Of a DNA stretch of 64,000 nt, positions 48,050 through 55,834 are shown piece after piece. Position 1 is the first letter of the stretch. The number at the start of each line of letters is the position of its first letter. The DNA lies in NCBI RefSeq assembly GCF_023746535.1, contig NZ_CP098747.1, positions 3,833,501 to 3,897,500 on the forward strand, in the 5' to 3' direction. The notes under the pieces were generated by a model, which was given only the letters and a program-made list of their open reading frames with translations, made no database searches and was not told the DNA's origin. The stretch comes from Sneathiella marina (GTDB lineage: Bacteria > Pseudomonadota > Alphaproteobacteria > Sneathiellales > Sneathiellaceae). Made by a program: the position numbers and the translations under genes.

Positions 48050-48820
48050 ATGGACCGCGTAAAAGACAAAATCACACTTATCACGGGCGCAGCACAAGGC
48101 ATTGGCCTGGCCACAGCGCGCCTCTTCATTGCCGAGGGTGCGACCGTTATCCTTGCCGATCTCAATGCCGATGCCGGTTCTGCCGCCGCAGAAGAACTTG
48201 GCGAGAAAGCGCATTTTATGCCATTGGATGTCAGCAATGCCGATCAATGGGATCAAGTCGTTGGTGATATTGTTGCCACGCATGGCCGGTTGGATATTCT
48301 GGTCAATAACGCCGGTATATTGGCGACGGGAAAGCGTCAAACCATTGAGGATACGGACCTGGAGCAATGGCGGGCTATTCAAACTGTCAATGTGGAAGGA
48401 GTCTTCCTTGGCTGCCAGAATGCTGTCCGGCATATGAAGGAAACGGGCGGTGCCATTGTCAACCTGTCCTCCGTCGCCGCGATCATTGGCACCCCCCAGC
48501 TGATTGCCTATGGCGCGTCAAAAGCCGCAGTACGGCAAATGACCAAGTCCGTGGCCATCCATTGTACGTTGCGAAAATACCCGATCCGCTGCAATTCGGT
48601 GCATCCGGATCCAATCCGCACCGCCATGGGAGATGAGTTGATGACCATGTATGACGGTGATTTGAAATCCGGCTGGGACAATATTGAAAACCGTATCCCC
48701 ATCGGCACGCCCGGTGAGCCGATTGATATCGCCAATAGCGTCTTGTTCCTGGCCTCCGATGAGGCCCGTCATATGACCGGGTCAGAACTTGTTATTGATG
48801 GCGGTCTGACGGCGACTTAA
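48050..48820 (+). CDS. SDR family oxidoreductase
   Basis: Classical SDR of 256 residues with TGAAQGIG at 12-19, NNAG at 86-89, S140/S141 and Y154-x3-K158. D37 at the end of strand 2 favours NAD over NADP. The C-terminal MTGSELVIDGG segment is typical of the 3-oxoacyl reductase/cyclopentanol dehydrogenase-like group. A GGGAG site precedes the ATG. It is followed by an Ldh2-type dehydrogenase 34 bases on, suggesting a short catabolic unit for a hydroxy acid or sugar acid. Confidence 0.9.
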   Translation: MDRVKDKITLITGAAQGIGLATARLFIAEGATVILADLNADAGSAAAEELGEKAHFMPLDVSNADQWDQVVGDIVATHGRLDILVNNAGILATGKRQTIEDTDLEQWRAIQTVNVEGVFLGCQNAVRHMKETGGAIVNLSSVAAIIGTPQLIAYGASKAAVRQMTKSVAIHCTLRKYPIRCNSVHPDPIRTAMGDELMTMYDGDLKSGWDNIENRIPIGTPGEPIDIANSVLFLASDEARHMTGSELVIDGGLTAT

Positions 48821-48854
48821 AAAAGATTTCAACAAAGAAACGGATATACCTTAT

Positions 48855-49907
48855 ATGCTTATAGATCATCAACGGCTGGCTGAAACCGTCAGAAAAATAC
48901 TGACGACGGCCGGCAGCAATGCCGACGAGGCGGCCATTGTCGCTGACCACCTGGTTCTCGCCAACCTGTCGGGTCATGACAGCCATGGCGTCGGGATGAT
49001 TCCCAACTATATGCGCAATATCCAGTCCGGTTACCTCAACCCCAACCAACATGCCGAAAAAGTCCGCCATGACGGCTCCATTCTGGTGTTCGACGGGAAG
49101 GCGGGCTATGGGCAGGTTGTTGCACGGGATGCGATGATAGAGGGCATAAATGTTTCACGTGAAACAGGTGTTGCCATCGTCGCCCTTCGCAATGCCCATC
49201 ATATTGGCCGGGTCGGTACTTATGGGGAACAATGTGCCGATGCCGGCCTGGTTTCCCTGCATTTTGTCAATGTCACCGGCCATATGCCGCTTGTCGCCCC
49301 CCATCCCGGTGCGGATGCACGATTTGGCACCAACCCCATTTGTATTTCCCTGCCCGATACGGAGAACGAGCCGCGGATCATTCTCGATTTCGCTACCAGC
49401 AAAGTTGCCCTGGGGAAAATGCGCGTTGCCAATAACCGCGGCGAACAAGTGGCGGAGGGCCTGCTGCTGGATAAAGATGGAAATCCCACCACGGATCCGG
49501 GTGTCATGTGGGAAGAGGAGGTCGGCGCGCTTCTGCCGATCGGTGAGCATAAGGGCTATGGTCTTGCGCTGATGTGTGAGCTGTTGTCCGGTGCCATAGG
49601 CGGCGGCGGAACGTTGCAGCCGGAAAATGTCCGCGATACGCGCATTATCAACAACATGCTGTCGATTGTGATCGACCCGAGCCGCCTGACAGATCCGACC
49701 TACATCGCCCATGAAATGAAGGAAATGTGCGATTATGTCCGGCAGTCACCGCCGCGTGCCGGGCATGACGAGGTTATTCTTCCCGGCGATCCGGAACGCC
49801 GCCATCGCCGCCACCGCATTGAAAACGGCATCGACGTGGATGACGAAACCTGGCGGCAAATCGTCGAGGCGGCGGGGGAAATGGGCGCCGATATCACCTC
49901 CATCTAA
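48855..49907 (+). CDS. Malate/L-lactate/ureidoglycolate dehydrogenase (Ldh2) family protein
   Basis: A 350-residue NAD(P)-dependent 2-hydroxyacid dehydrogenase of the non-Rossmann Ldh2 family. The conserved HDSHG (41-45, H44 proposed catalytic), the ALRNAHHIGRVG segment and the DFATSKVALGK, HKGYGLALMCELLSGA segments are all present. Substrates in the family include malate, sulfolactate, ureidoglycolate and sugar acids; the paired SDR and nearby aldolase make a sugar-acid or aldonate route plausible. The Shine-Dalgarno sequence is weak. Confidence 0.92.
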   Translation: MLIDHQRLAETVRKILTTAGSNADEAAIVADHLVLANLSGHDSHGVGMIPNYMRNIQSGYLNPNQHAEKVRHDGSILVFDGKAGYGQVVARDAMIEGINVSRETGVAIVALRNAHHIGRVGTYGEQCADAGLVSLHFVNVTGHMPLVAPHPGADARFGTNPICISLPDTENEPRIILDFATSKVALGKMRVANNRGEQVAEGLLLDKDGNPTTDPGVMWEEEVGALLPIGEHKGYGLALMCELLSGAIGGGGTLQPENVRDTRIINNMLSIVIDPSRLTDPTYIAHEMKEMCDYVRQSPPRAGHDEVILPGDPERRHRRHRIENGIDVDDETWRQIVEAAGEMGADITSI

Positions 49908-49932
49908 CCGGGAGGCGACACCGCGATGCGGG

Positions 49933-50700
49933 TTATTTCTTTAACGTCGCAAGCAGGTCATTGGCCGCCGTGGCCAGCAACCCGACATCGCCGGCGCAGA
50001 GGAGGAAATCAAATCCGTCCGCGAATAGCTGGTTGGTCTCAACGGTGCCTTTTGAGATACAGCCGAGAAATGCCGGGCTGGCGATAATCTTGTCGCGGGC
50101 TTCCTCAAACAGGGCCTTAACCTCAGGGTCCTCAAATTCAGCAAGTTTATTGATGCTGGCGGAAAGATCATTGGGGCCGATAAACAGCATATCGACACCG
50201 TCGACTGCTGCGATTTCCTCGATATTGCCAACGGCTTCCTTGGTTTCGATCTGGCAAATAATCATCAGTTCGCTATCGAGATTTTTTCGGTACCGGGAGG
50301 CGGTTCGCCCATACCCACCGGCCCGCGCCGCACCAAAACCGGCACTGCGAATACCTGTGGGCGGATAGCGACAGGCCTGAACTGCGGCGCGTGCCTCTTC
50401 TGCCGTATTGACCGAGGGCACCATGATGCCATCGACGCCCATATCCAGCGCCCGTTTAATCAGGACAGTGTCATTCCACGGAACCCGCATCAGGACCGTC
50501 ATATCGCTGACCGAGCGAACGGCCCGATGCTGGTCAACCGCGGTTGTCAGACTCCCGGAGCCATGCTCATGGTCAATCATCACCGCATCAAAACCGGTTC
50601 CGCCGATGATTTCAGCCGCATCGCTTGAATTTGAAAACAGCCAGCACGCCGCCGCTTTTTCGCCGGCTTTGAGTTTCTTCTTGAGTTTATTCTGGTCCAT
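49933..50700 (-). CDS. HpcH/HpaI family aldolase
   Basis: Class II pyruvate-type aldolase of 255 residues that cleaves 2-keto-3-deoxy acids. Metal and catalytic residues are recognisable: D43-H44-E45-H46 (catalytic His), R72 in MRVPWND, metal ligand E152 (IETKEAV) and D178 (IGPNDLS). Relatives act on 2-keto-3-deoxy-L-rhamnonate, 4-hydroxy-2-oxoheptanedioate or citramalyl-type substrates. It is convergent with the Ldh2 gene, so shared transcription is excluded although shared pathway is possible. Confidence 0.92.
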   Translation of the reverse strand: MDQNKLKKKLKAGEKAAACWLFSNSSDAAEIIGGTGFDAVMIDHEHGSGSLTTAVDQHRAVRSVSDMTVLMRVPWNDTVLIKRALDMGVDGIMVPSVNTAEEARAAVQACRYPPTGIRSAGFGAARAGGYGRTASRYRKNLDSELMIICQIETKEAVGNIEEIAAVDGVDMLFIGPNDLSASINKLAEFEDPEVKALFEEARDKIIASPAFLGCISKGTVETNQLFADGFDFLLCAGDVGLLATAANDLLATLKK

Positions 50701-50713
50701 GGATGTCCTCTGA

Positions 50714-51766
50714 TCAGCGGCCGATGGCCGCCGGAATATAAAATAATGATCCGAACCAGCGCCAGCGCCGATCCGGTCCGGGTAACGTACAATTTATGCG
50801 GCCCCGCCCTGTTTTGAACGCGGTAGAGAGCCGGACTTCAATGCGCGACGCCCCAATTTTTTCGATCGGAACCGCGCCGCCCGTTTGACTGGAGGCAAAG
50901 CAGGAAAGCGTTTTGAGATTGCCATAATCTTCCGTGATGGTAAATCCAAAATTAGGCGGATTACGGGTTAGTATATTATCAGACGGTGTCACGTCCTTGA
51001 CCCGAAGCGGCAAGGCATTTGCCGCCAGGCGAAAACGACCAATTCCCCCGTAATTTTCGCTCATGGCGAAGCGCGGCAATTCAAAACGGTCATGCCCGGA
51101 ATAGGCGACACCTGACTGCTGCCCGAAGGCGGCCATAAAACCTGTCTTGCGGATAACAGCTTTTATCTCGTCACCATATTCCCCGTAAGGATAGGCGAAG
51201 ATCGCCGGTATAAACCCCAGCTCAGCCTCGAACCGCGCACTCGCCGTATCAATATCCTTTTCAACATTGGCAATGGAGAGCAATGGATAATGGGCATGGG
51301 AATGGCCGTGATGACCGATATGGACGCCATTATCGCGTAAATCGCGAATTTGATCCCAGGTCATGTAACCCGGGGACGCGCTATCAACCCCCTCCGTTGC
51401 AACGAAAACCGTAAAGGGCAGATTGGCTTCTTTCAATAAGGGCCAAGCGACATCAAAAACGGAGCGATAGGCATCATCAACGGTCAGGGCGACCGTTCTG
51501 TCGGGAAGCGCCTCCCCTTTTTCCAACCGATCGACAATCTCGTTCAGCGGTAACACTGTATATCCGCCGGTTTTGAGCTCCTGAATATGCTCCTTGAATT
51601 GCTCGACCTTGATATTGGTTGCCGGATATTGCTCCTCGCCAAATCGGTGATACATGATCACACTGGCCCAATCGGCGGACAGGGCAAGGGTCGGTAAAAC
51701 CAGACTGCCAACCATCAGGCAAGTGGTCATAAGTGCCGTTTTTACAAATTTTGAAAGAATATGCAT
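50714..51766 (-). CDS. Secreted polysaccharide deacetylase (NodB domain)
   Basis: A 350-residue protein with a signal peptide (hydrophobic TTCLMVGSLVLPTLALSA, likely cleavage near residue 31). NodB motif 1 is TVD97-D98AYR, and motif 2 is in HIGHHGHSHAHYPLL (H155 and H159 as metal ligands), with FAYPYGEYGDE as motif 3. Domain spans about 85-250; a beta-rich C-terminal region follows. It should remove N- or O-acetyl groups from an extracytoplasmic glycan such as peptidoglycan or exopolysaccharide. It is transcribed leftward, 13 bases before the aldolase gene. Confidence 0.92.
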   Translation of the reverse strand: MHILSKFVKTALMTTCLMVGSLVLPTLALSADWASVIMYHRFGEEQYPATNIKVEQFKEHIQELKTGGYTVLPLNEIVDRLEKGEALPDRTVALTVDDAYRSVFDVAWPLLKEANLPFTVFVATEGVDSASPGYMTWDQIRDLRDNGVHIGHHGHSHAHYPLLSIANVEKDIDTASARFEAELGFIPAIFAYPYGEYGDEIKAVIRKTGFMAAFGQQSGVAYSGHDRFELPRFAMSENYGGIGRFRLAANALPLRVKDVTPSDNILTRNPPNFGFTITEDYGNLKTLSCFASSQTGGAVPIEKIGASRIEVRLSTAFKTGRGRINCTLPGPDRRWRWFGSLFYIPAAIGR

Positions 51767-51798
51767 GCCTGTTTCTCGTCTTCATCAATTCAACTGTT

Positions 51799-52362
51799 TT
51801 ACATCATTTCGGCGCCGGACGCAGCATCCGATAAGGTAGGGTAACGCCGAGGTCTAAACAATTGGTAATGCCACCATTCGTTCCGGTAAAAATCCCAGTC
51901 GGCGGCGGTCATAATTCCAAGTAGAATTGCCCTGTTCTTTTGCGCTTGGGCTGAAACACCAAGCGCCCCGTGATGGGACAAATCCGTCATGGCATCAAAT
52001 TCCGTCCCCATTTCCAACTCCTGCCCGGCGGTGTCCAGCAAGGTCAGATCAATGGCTGCCCCGCGCGAATGCGGCGACCCATTGCTTGGATGGGAAAGAT
52101 AGAGAGGGTCAGGTGTATGATCCCAAAGCGCCTGAACGGCCTCGGTTGGCCGAAATCCGTCATACAGCCGAAAGCGAAACCCCATAGCGGCCGCCAACTG
52201 GATAGCCTGTTCCAGTTTTTCCGCCGCCTCTTCATTCAAAAAACAGACCGCTCTTTTATATACAGGGGCTGCCGTAAAATTATTGCTGGAGGCATATCGG
52301 ATATCCAAATCCACATCATATTTTTCCGGCGTAATTTCGATCAATGTCATGGCGGTCATCAT
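51799..52362 (-). CDS. D-Ala-D-Ala dipeptidase (VanX/DdpX family)
   Basis: Zinc peptidase of 187 residues. The zinc-binding motif S96-x-H98-x2-G101-x-A103-x-D105 and the catalytic E162-W-W-H165 motif are intact, and R71 (YDGFRP) matches the transition-state arginine of VanX. No signal peptide, so it acts in the cytosol, as expected of VanX/DdpX, which hydrolyse D-alanyl-D-alanine. No vanHA or ddp transporter genes are near; a role in cell-wall dipeptide salvage is more likely than glycopeptide resistance. Confidence 0.93.
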   Translation of the reverse strand: MMTAMTLIEITPEKYDVDLDIRYASSNNFTAAPVYKRAVCFLNEEAAEKLEQAIQLAAAMGFRFRLYDGFRPTEAVQALWDHTPDPLYLSHPSNGSPHSRGAAIDLTLLDTAGQELEMGTEFDAMTDLSHHGALGVSAQAQKNRAILLGIMTAADWDFYRNEWWHYQLFRPRRYPTLSDAASGAEMM

Positions 52363-52454
52363 CTCAGTGCTTGTTTACTTGAAATTCGGTTGGATTGAGC
52401 GTAACACTCCACTCGAAACAGACCCTACATGGCCATTTGCCGGAACACAATAAC

Positions 52455-53180
52455 ATGAAAATACTGGCTCTCGATACGGCATTGAATGCCTGTTCTGTCG
52501 CGATCCTGGATGGCGACAATGTGCAGGCCCATGTGCATGAGAAACGCGCCCGTGGCCATGCGGAAACCCTGATGCCTTTAATCCAGGACCTGATGAAGTC
52601 CTGCGGGACACAATTTTCTGACCTGGATTTAATCGCAGTCACGGTTGGGCCAGGCACCTTCACCGGGTTGCGAATTGGCCTTGCAGCAGCCCGCGGCATC
52701 GCTCTTGCAGCGGCGAAACCCTGCCGCGGCATCACCACATTGGAGGCCCTCGCGGCCAGTGTCCCCGCAAACGTTTCACAAGGCCGGCCGATTATCGCCA
52801 CCGCCGATGCCCGCCGCCGCGAAATTTATGCGCAGGTTTTTTCCGATGGGCAATCAGCTGGTCTCATGGCACCACAAACCGAGCCCATCGCCCTGCCCCT
52901 TGTGGCAGCGGACAGTTTTTTGACAATGGACGAGGCTTTGATCATTGGATCCGGCGGACCGTTATTGGCAGCTCATCCGGATTTCGACGCAAAGCGTTTC
53001 CAAATCTCTGATCTTGATCCGGATCCGGATGCCATCCTTGTCGGAAGGCTGGCCGCCACGCGCCCGATCCCCAGACCATCCGATGGCCCGCCCGCACCGC
53101 TTTATCTTCGGGCACCGGATGCTAAACTGCCCGGCGGGAAAGATCCGGCACCCGCCGGGGAACCGACGGATCGTTCATGA
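52455..53180 (+). CDS. tsaB: tRNA threonylcarbamoyladenosine synthesis protein TsaB
   Basis: ASKHA-fold protein of 241 residues that partners TsaD and TsaE in t6A37 formation on ANN-decoding tRNAs. I start at the ATG at 52455 (MKILALDTALNACSVA), where homologues begin; the open frame extends 20 codons upstream without family similarity. D7 of the first phosphate loop and GPGTFTGLRIGLA (residues 65-77) are present. Stop overlaps the rimI start as ATGA, the standard tsaB-rimI pairing. Confidence 0.95.
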   Translation: MKILALDTALNACSVAILDGDNVQAHVHEKRARGHAETLMPLIQDLMKSCGTQFSDLDLIAVTVGPGTFTGLRIGLAAARGIALAAAKPCRGITTLEALAASVPANVSQGRPIIATADARRREIYAQVFSDGQSAGLMAPQTEPIALPLVAADSFLTMDEALIIGSGGPLLAAHPDFDAKRFQISDLDPDPDAILVGRLAATRPIPRPSDGPPAPLYLRAPDAKLPGGKDPAPAGEPTDRS

Positions 53181-53650
53181 GCAGACCCGACCTGAAAATC
53201 GAGTTTATTGAAACCGCCAGCCATGCCGGTCTCGCAGCGGCCCTGCATCAGCAGTGTTTTGCAAAACCCTGGGACGAGGCCTCTTTCATCTCAGCCATGA
53301 GCATTCCTGGTACCGTACTTGTGCTCGCCAGTCAGGAGAACGAACCGGTTGCCCTCGCTTTATATCGATATATCGGAACGGAAGCTGAAATTTTGACGCT
53401 GGGTGTTCTTCCTGACTTTCGAAAGCGCAATATCGCCAGCACCCTGCTTGATCGGGGCGGATCATATTTGAATGAGAGGCAGATAGAGACTCTCTGGCTT
53501 GACGTCGGTTGTCGCAATCATGCCGCACTCTGTCTCTATAAATCCCAAGGGTTTGAAGAAGCGGGCCGACGGAGAAATTACTATAATGAATCAGGCAATA
53601 AAGAAGATGCAATTGTCATGAGACGGCGGATCTCATCTGTAGAACCGTGA
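53177..53650 (+). CDS. rimI: Ribosomal protein S18 alanine N-acetyltransferase
   Basis: GNAT protein of 157 residues. The acetyl-CoA loop is F-R-K-R-N-I-A within LTLGVLPDFRKRNIA, and the C-terminal LYKSQGFEEAGRRRNYY segment with the active Tyr region matches RimI. Overlap with tsaB supports the name. The usual RxxGxG loop is slightly altered (RKRNIA), as in other alphaproteobacterial RimI proteins. It ends before an AT-rich intergenic region. Confidence 0.92.
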   Translation: MSRPDLKIEFIETASHAGLAAALHQQCFAKPWDEASFISAMSIPGTVLVLASQENEPVALALYRYIGTEAEILTLGVLPDFRKRNIASTLLDRGGSYLNERQIETLWLDVGCRNHAALCLYKSQGFEEAGRRRNYYNESGNKEDAIVMRRRISSVEP

Positions 53651-53862
53651 AATTCCGATGAAAAACTAATAATGCGACAATTAATATGATTTTTTTACAG
53701 CCCTTCAAGAAAATACGAAAAGAAAATTAGAAATAATTTTACTAAATATAGTAGGGAAGCAATTTTTTTTTGAAAATAGTATCTTTGTTACTGATCCTTT
53801 ATTGCACTACTATTTCTGATCCATTATAAGACAGTCAGAATTTCAATGGAGGTCAGTGATAC
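53651..53862. promoter_or_regulatory. AT-rich mucR upstream region with direct repeats
   Basis: CTGATCCTTTAT (53791-53802) and CTGATCCATTAT (53816-53827) match at 11 of 12 bases with a 25-base period. The whole gap is very AT-rich with long T-runs (for example 53763-53771). MucR proteins bind AT-rich DNA and often repress their own gene, so these are candidate autoregulatory sites. GGAGG (53848-53852) is the ribosome-binding site of the next gene. Confidence 0.5.
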
Positions 53863-54279
53863 ATGTCTGAAGATATAGATAAATTGGAGCTTCTTGCCCT
53901 AACAACGGATATTGTGACATCACATTTATCGCGCAACTCCGTCGAAGCCACAGAAATTCCAGAGCTTATAAAGGATATCTACGCGACATTGGCGACCATC
54001 GGTGACGCAGAGCAGGAAATGGACAAACCGCAACCGGCCGTCTCCATTCGCAAATCCATTCATCCCGACTACATCATCTGTCTTGAAGATGGCAAAAAGC
54101 TGAAAATGTTGAAACGCCACTTGAAAACATCCTATGACATGAGCCCTGAAGATTACAGACAGCGCTGGGGACTGCCAGTGGATTATCCTATGGTTGCCCC
54201 CAATTATGCTATCCAGCGCCGTGACCTTGCCAAGAAAATCGGCCTTGGTACGCGAAGAAAACGGGCAAATAGCAACTAG
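53863..54279 (+). CDS. MucR/Ros family transcriptional regulator
   Basis: A 138-residue DNA-binding protein of the Ros/MucR prokaryotic zinc-finger family. The core reads SIHPDYIICLEDGKKLKMLKRHL, then MSPEDYRQRWGLPVDYPMVAPNYAIQR, all typical. Of the four zinc ligands, C73 and H86 are present, the second Cys is D76, and the position five after H86 is Y91, not His. Some family members are known to fold without metal; this may be one. In relatives MucR controls exopolysaccharide, motility and cell-cycle genes. Confidence 0.92.
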   Translation: MSEDIDKLELLALTTDIVTSHLSRNSVEATEIPELIKDIYATLATIGDAEQEMDKPQPAVSIRKSIHPDYIICLEDGKKLKMLKRHLKTSYDMSPEDYRQRWGLPVDYPMVAPNYAIQRRDLAKKIGLGTRRKRANSN

Positions 54280-54374
54280 ATACGACTTTCGCTGGCTCAA
54301 AAAGAAAATTTGTATAAAATCAACAGCGGTTGGTGTCGCGCTGACCATTTTATGTTTTTCAGTCAGGGGATTTT

Positions 54375-54860
54375 ATGCCATCTCGTCTTGAACAAATATG
54401 CGTCGAAAAAGGTCTGAGAATGACAGGACAGCGCCGTGTCATCGCCCGCGTCCTCTCGGAATCTCAGGATCATCCGGATGTAGAACTGGTGTATAAGCGA
54501 GCCGTTGACATTGATGACACCATTAGCATTTCTACTGTTTACCGTACGGTTCGCATGTTTGAAGAAAATGGAATTCTGGAGCGGCATGATTTTGGGGATG
54601 GCCGCGCCCGGTATGAAGAAGTCTCGGATCAGCATCATGACCACTTGATCAATGTTCAAACTGGTCAGGTGATTGAATTTACCAGCGACAAGATTGAAGA
54701 ACTCCAGAAAAAAATCGCCGCCGAATTGGGGTTTGAACTTATTGATCATCGTCTCGAGCTATATGGCAAACCCCTATCGCAGAAAGCCGGGCAAACGGTG
54801 CCGGCTGAGGAATCTGTCGTGAATATGCAGCAGACATCACTTAACAAGAAAACCGACTGA
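54375..54860 (+). CDS. fur: Fur family metalloregulator (Fur/Mur)
   Basis: A 161-residue winged-helix repressor. LRMTGQRRVIARVL and STVYRTVRMFEE form the DNA-binding domain; metal-site histidines H33, H87, H88, H90 and H125 are visible in HPDVEL, DQHHDHL and IDHR. The CxxC pairs of the structural zinc site are absent (VQTGQVIEF replaces them), as in alphaproteobacterial Fur/Mur, which often respond to manganese. Which metal it senses here is undetermined. Located downstream of mucR and upstream of plsC. Confidence 0.92.
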   Translation: MPSRLEQICVEKGLRMTGQRRVIARVLSESQDHPDVELVYKRAVDIDDTISISTVYRTVRMFEENGILERHDFGDGRARYEEVSDQHHDHLINVQTGQVIEFTSDKIEELQKKIAAELGFELIDHRLELYGKPLSQKAGQTVPAEESVVNMQQTSLNKKTD

Positions 54861-54888
54861 GCGTTTTCAGTCTCGTCTTGATTGGCCC

Positions 54889-55674
54889 ATGACCATACTC
54901 AAATCCATATGTATCATTATTGCTGTTTTTCTTTGGACGGGCCTGCTCGCGCCTTTCCAGATACTGGTTCTCCTCTTTTTCAAGAAGCATCGGTACAAAA
55001 TACCGCAAATTTACCATGCCGGGCTGTGTCGGCTGCTGCAAGTCGAGGTTATCGTTTCAGGGGAAATCAGCCAGCTGCGGCCAACGCTGTTCGTCCTGAA
55101 TCATATTTCCTGGCTTGATATCCCTGTTGTTGGAAAAGTGATTCCCGGCAATTTCGTCGCCAAAACTGACGTGGAAAACTACCCGTTGGTCGGCGCGGTC
55201 TCAAAGCTTCAGGAAACCATCTTTATTGAGCGCACCCGCCCTTCCATCATGGGCCATAAAGGGGAAATGCAGGGGCATCTGGAAAATGGCGACAATCTTA
55301 TTCTGTTTCCTGAAGGAACCTCGTCCAACGGTATCATCCTGCAACCGTTCAAAAGCTCCTATCTGGCGTTGGCGGAGCGGGAAATCGAAGGTCGGCATTT
55401 ACCGGTACAGCCGGTGACCATCGCCTATAGCCGCCACCGGAACATGTCACTGACACGGGGTAACATGAGCGTTGTTGCCTGGGTCGGCGACGAAGAACTG
55501 CTCGCCCATGTCTGGGCTTTTCTTCGAACCGGGAAAGTGACGGCGGAACTTCGGTTTCATAAACCCGTGACCATCGACGACTATGATTCTCGAAAAACCC
55601 TCGCAAGTGATTGTCAATTGACCATTGCCATGGGGTTAAGCCGGGCCTTGACCGGCCGGACAGAAGCTGAATAA
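54889..55674 (+). CDS. plsC: 1-acylglycerol-3-phosphate O-acyltransferase family protein
   Basis: Lysophospholipid acyltransferase of 261 residues with an N-terminal membrane helix. Catalytic H72-x4-D77 (NHISWLD) and the phosphate-binding F140-PEGTSS are intact; TIFIERTRP matches the third acyltransferase block. Expected to acylate lysophosphatidic acid, although related enzymes acylate ornithine lipids (OlsA), which I cannot exclude. Starts 28 bases after fur and is followed by a hairpin terminator. Confidence 0.9.
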   Translation: MTILKSICIIIAVFLWTGLLAPFQILVLLFFKKHRYKIPQIYHAGLCRLLQVEVIVSGEISQLRPTLFVLNHISWLDIPVVGKVIPGNFVAKTDVENYPLVGAVSKLQETIFIERTRPSIMGHKGEMQGHLENGDNLILFPEGTSSNGIILQPFKSSYLALAEREIEGRHLPVQPVTIAYSRHRNMSLTRGNMSVVAWVGDEELLAHVWAFLRTGKVTAELRFHKPVTIDDYDSRKTLASDCQLTIAMGLSRALTGRTEAE

Positions 55675-55714
55675 CCAAGGCTTTCTCTACATTTTGGGTG
55701 GAAAATCAGTGAAT

Positions 55715-55740
55715 GCTGGCGAAAGCAGCTTTTTCTTCTA
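55715..55740 (+). terminator. Probable terminator after plsC
   Basis: A short stem GCT(G)GC / GCAGC with a GAAA tetraloop (55715-55729) is followed by TTTTTCTTCTATTTTTT. The stem is small, but the GNRA loop and T-rich tail fit an intrinsic terminator. Confidence 0.5.
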
Positions 55741-55774
55741 TTTTTTGCATATTACTGATAAATTATTCATGATA

Positions 55775-55803
55775 TTGACTTCTTTTTTATGTAAGGATCA
55801 TGT
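55775..55803 (+). promoter_or_regulatory. Possible miaB promoter
   Basis: TTGACT (55775-55780) lies 17 bases before TCATGT (55798-55803), about 30 bases upstream of the miaB start. The -35 is good, the -10 poor. Confidence 0.3.
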
Positions 55804-55834
55804 TCGATATAATCCGTCAGGTCAGTGAGGAAAA

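Noticed and set aside
51799-52362. Vancomycin resistance determinant
   Set aside because: VanX-type dipeptidase alone, in a Gram-negative context with no vanH, vanA or vanRS, is better explained by D-Ala-D-Ala turnover.
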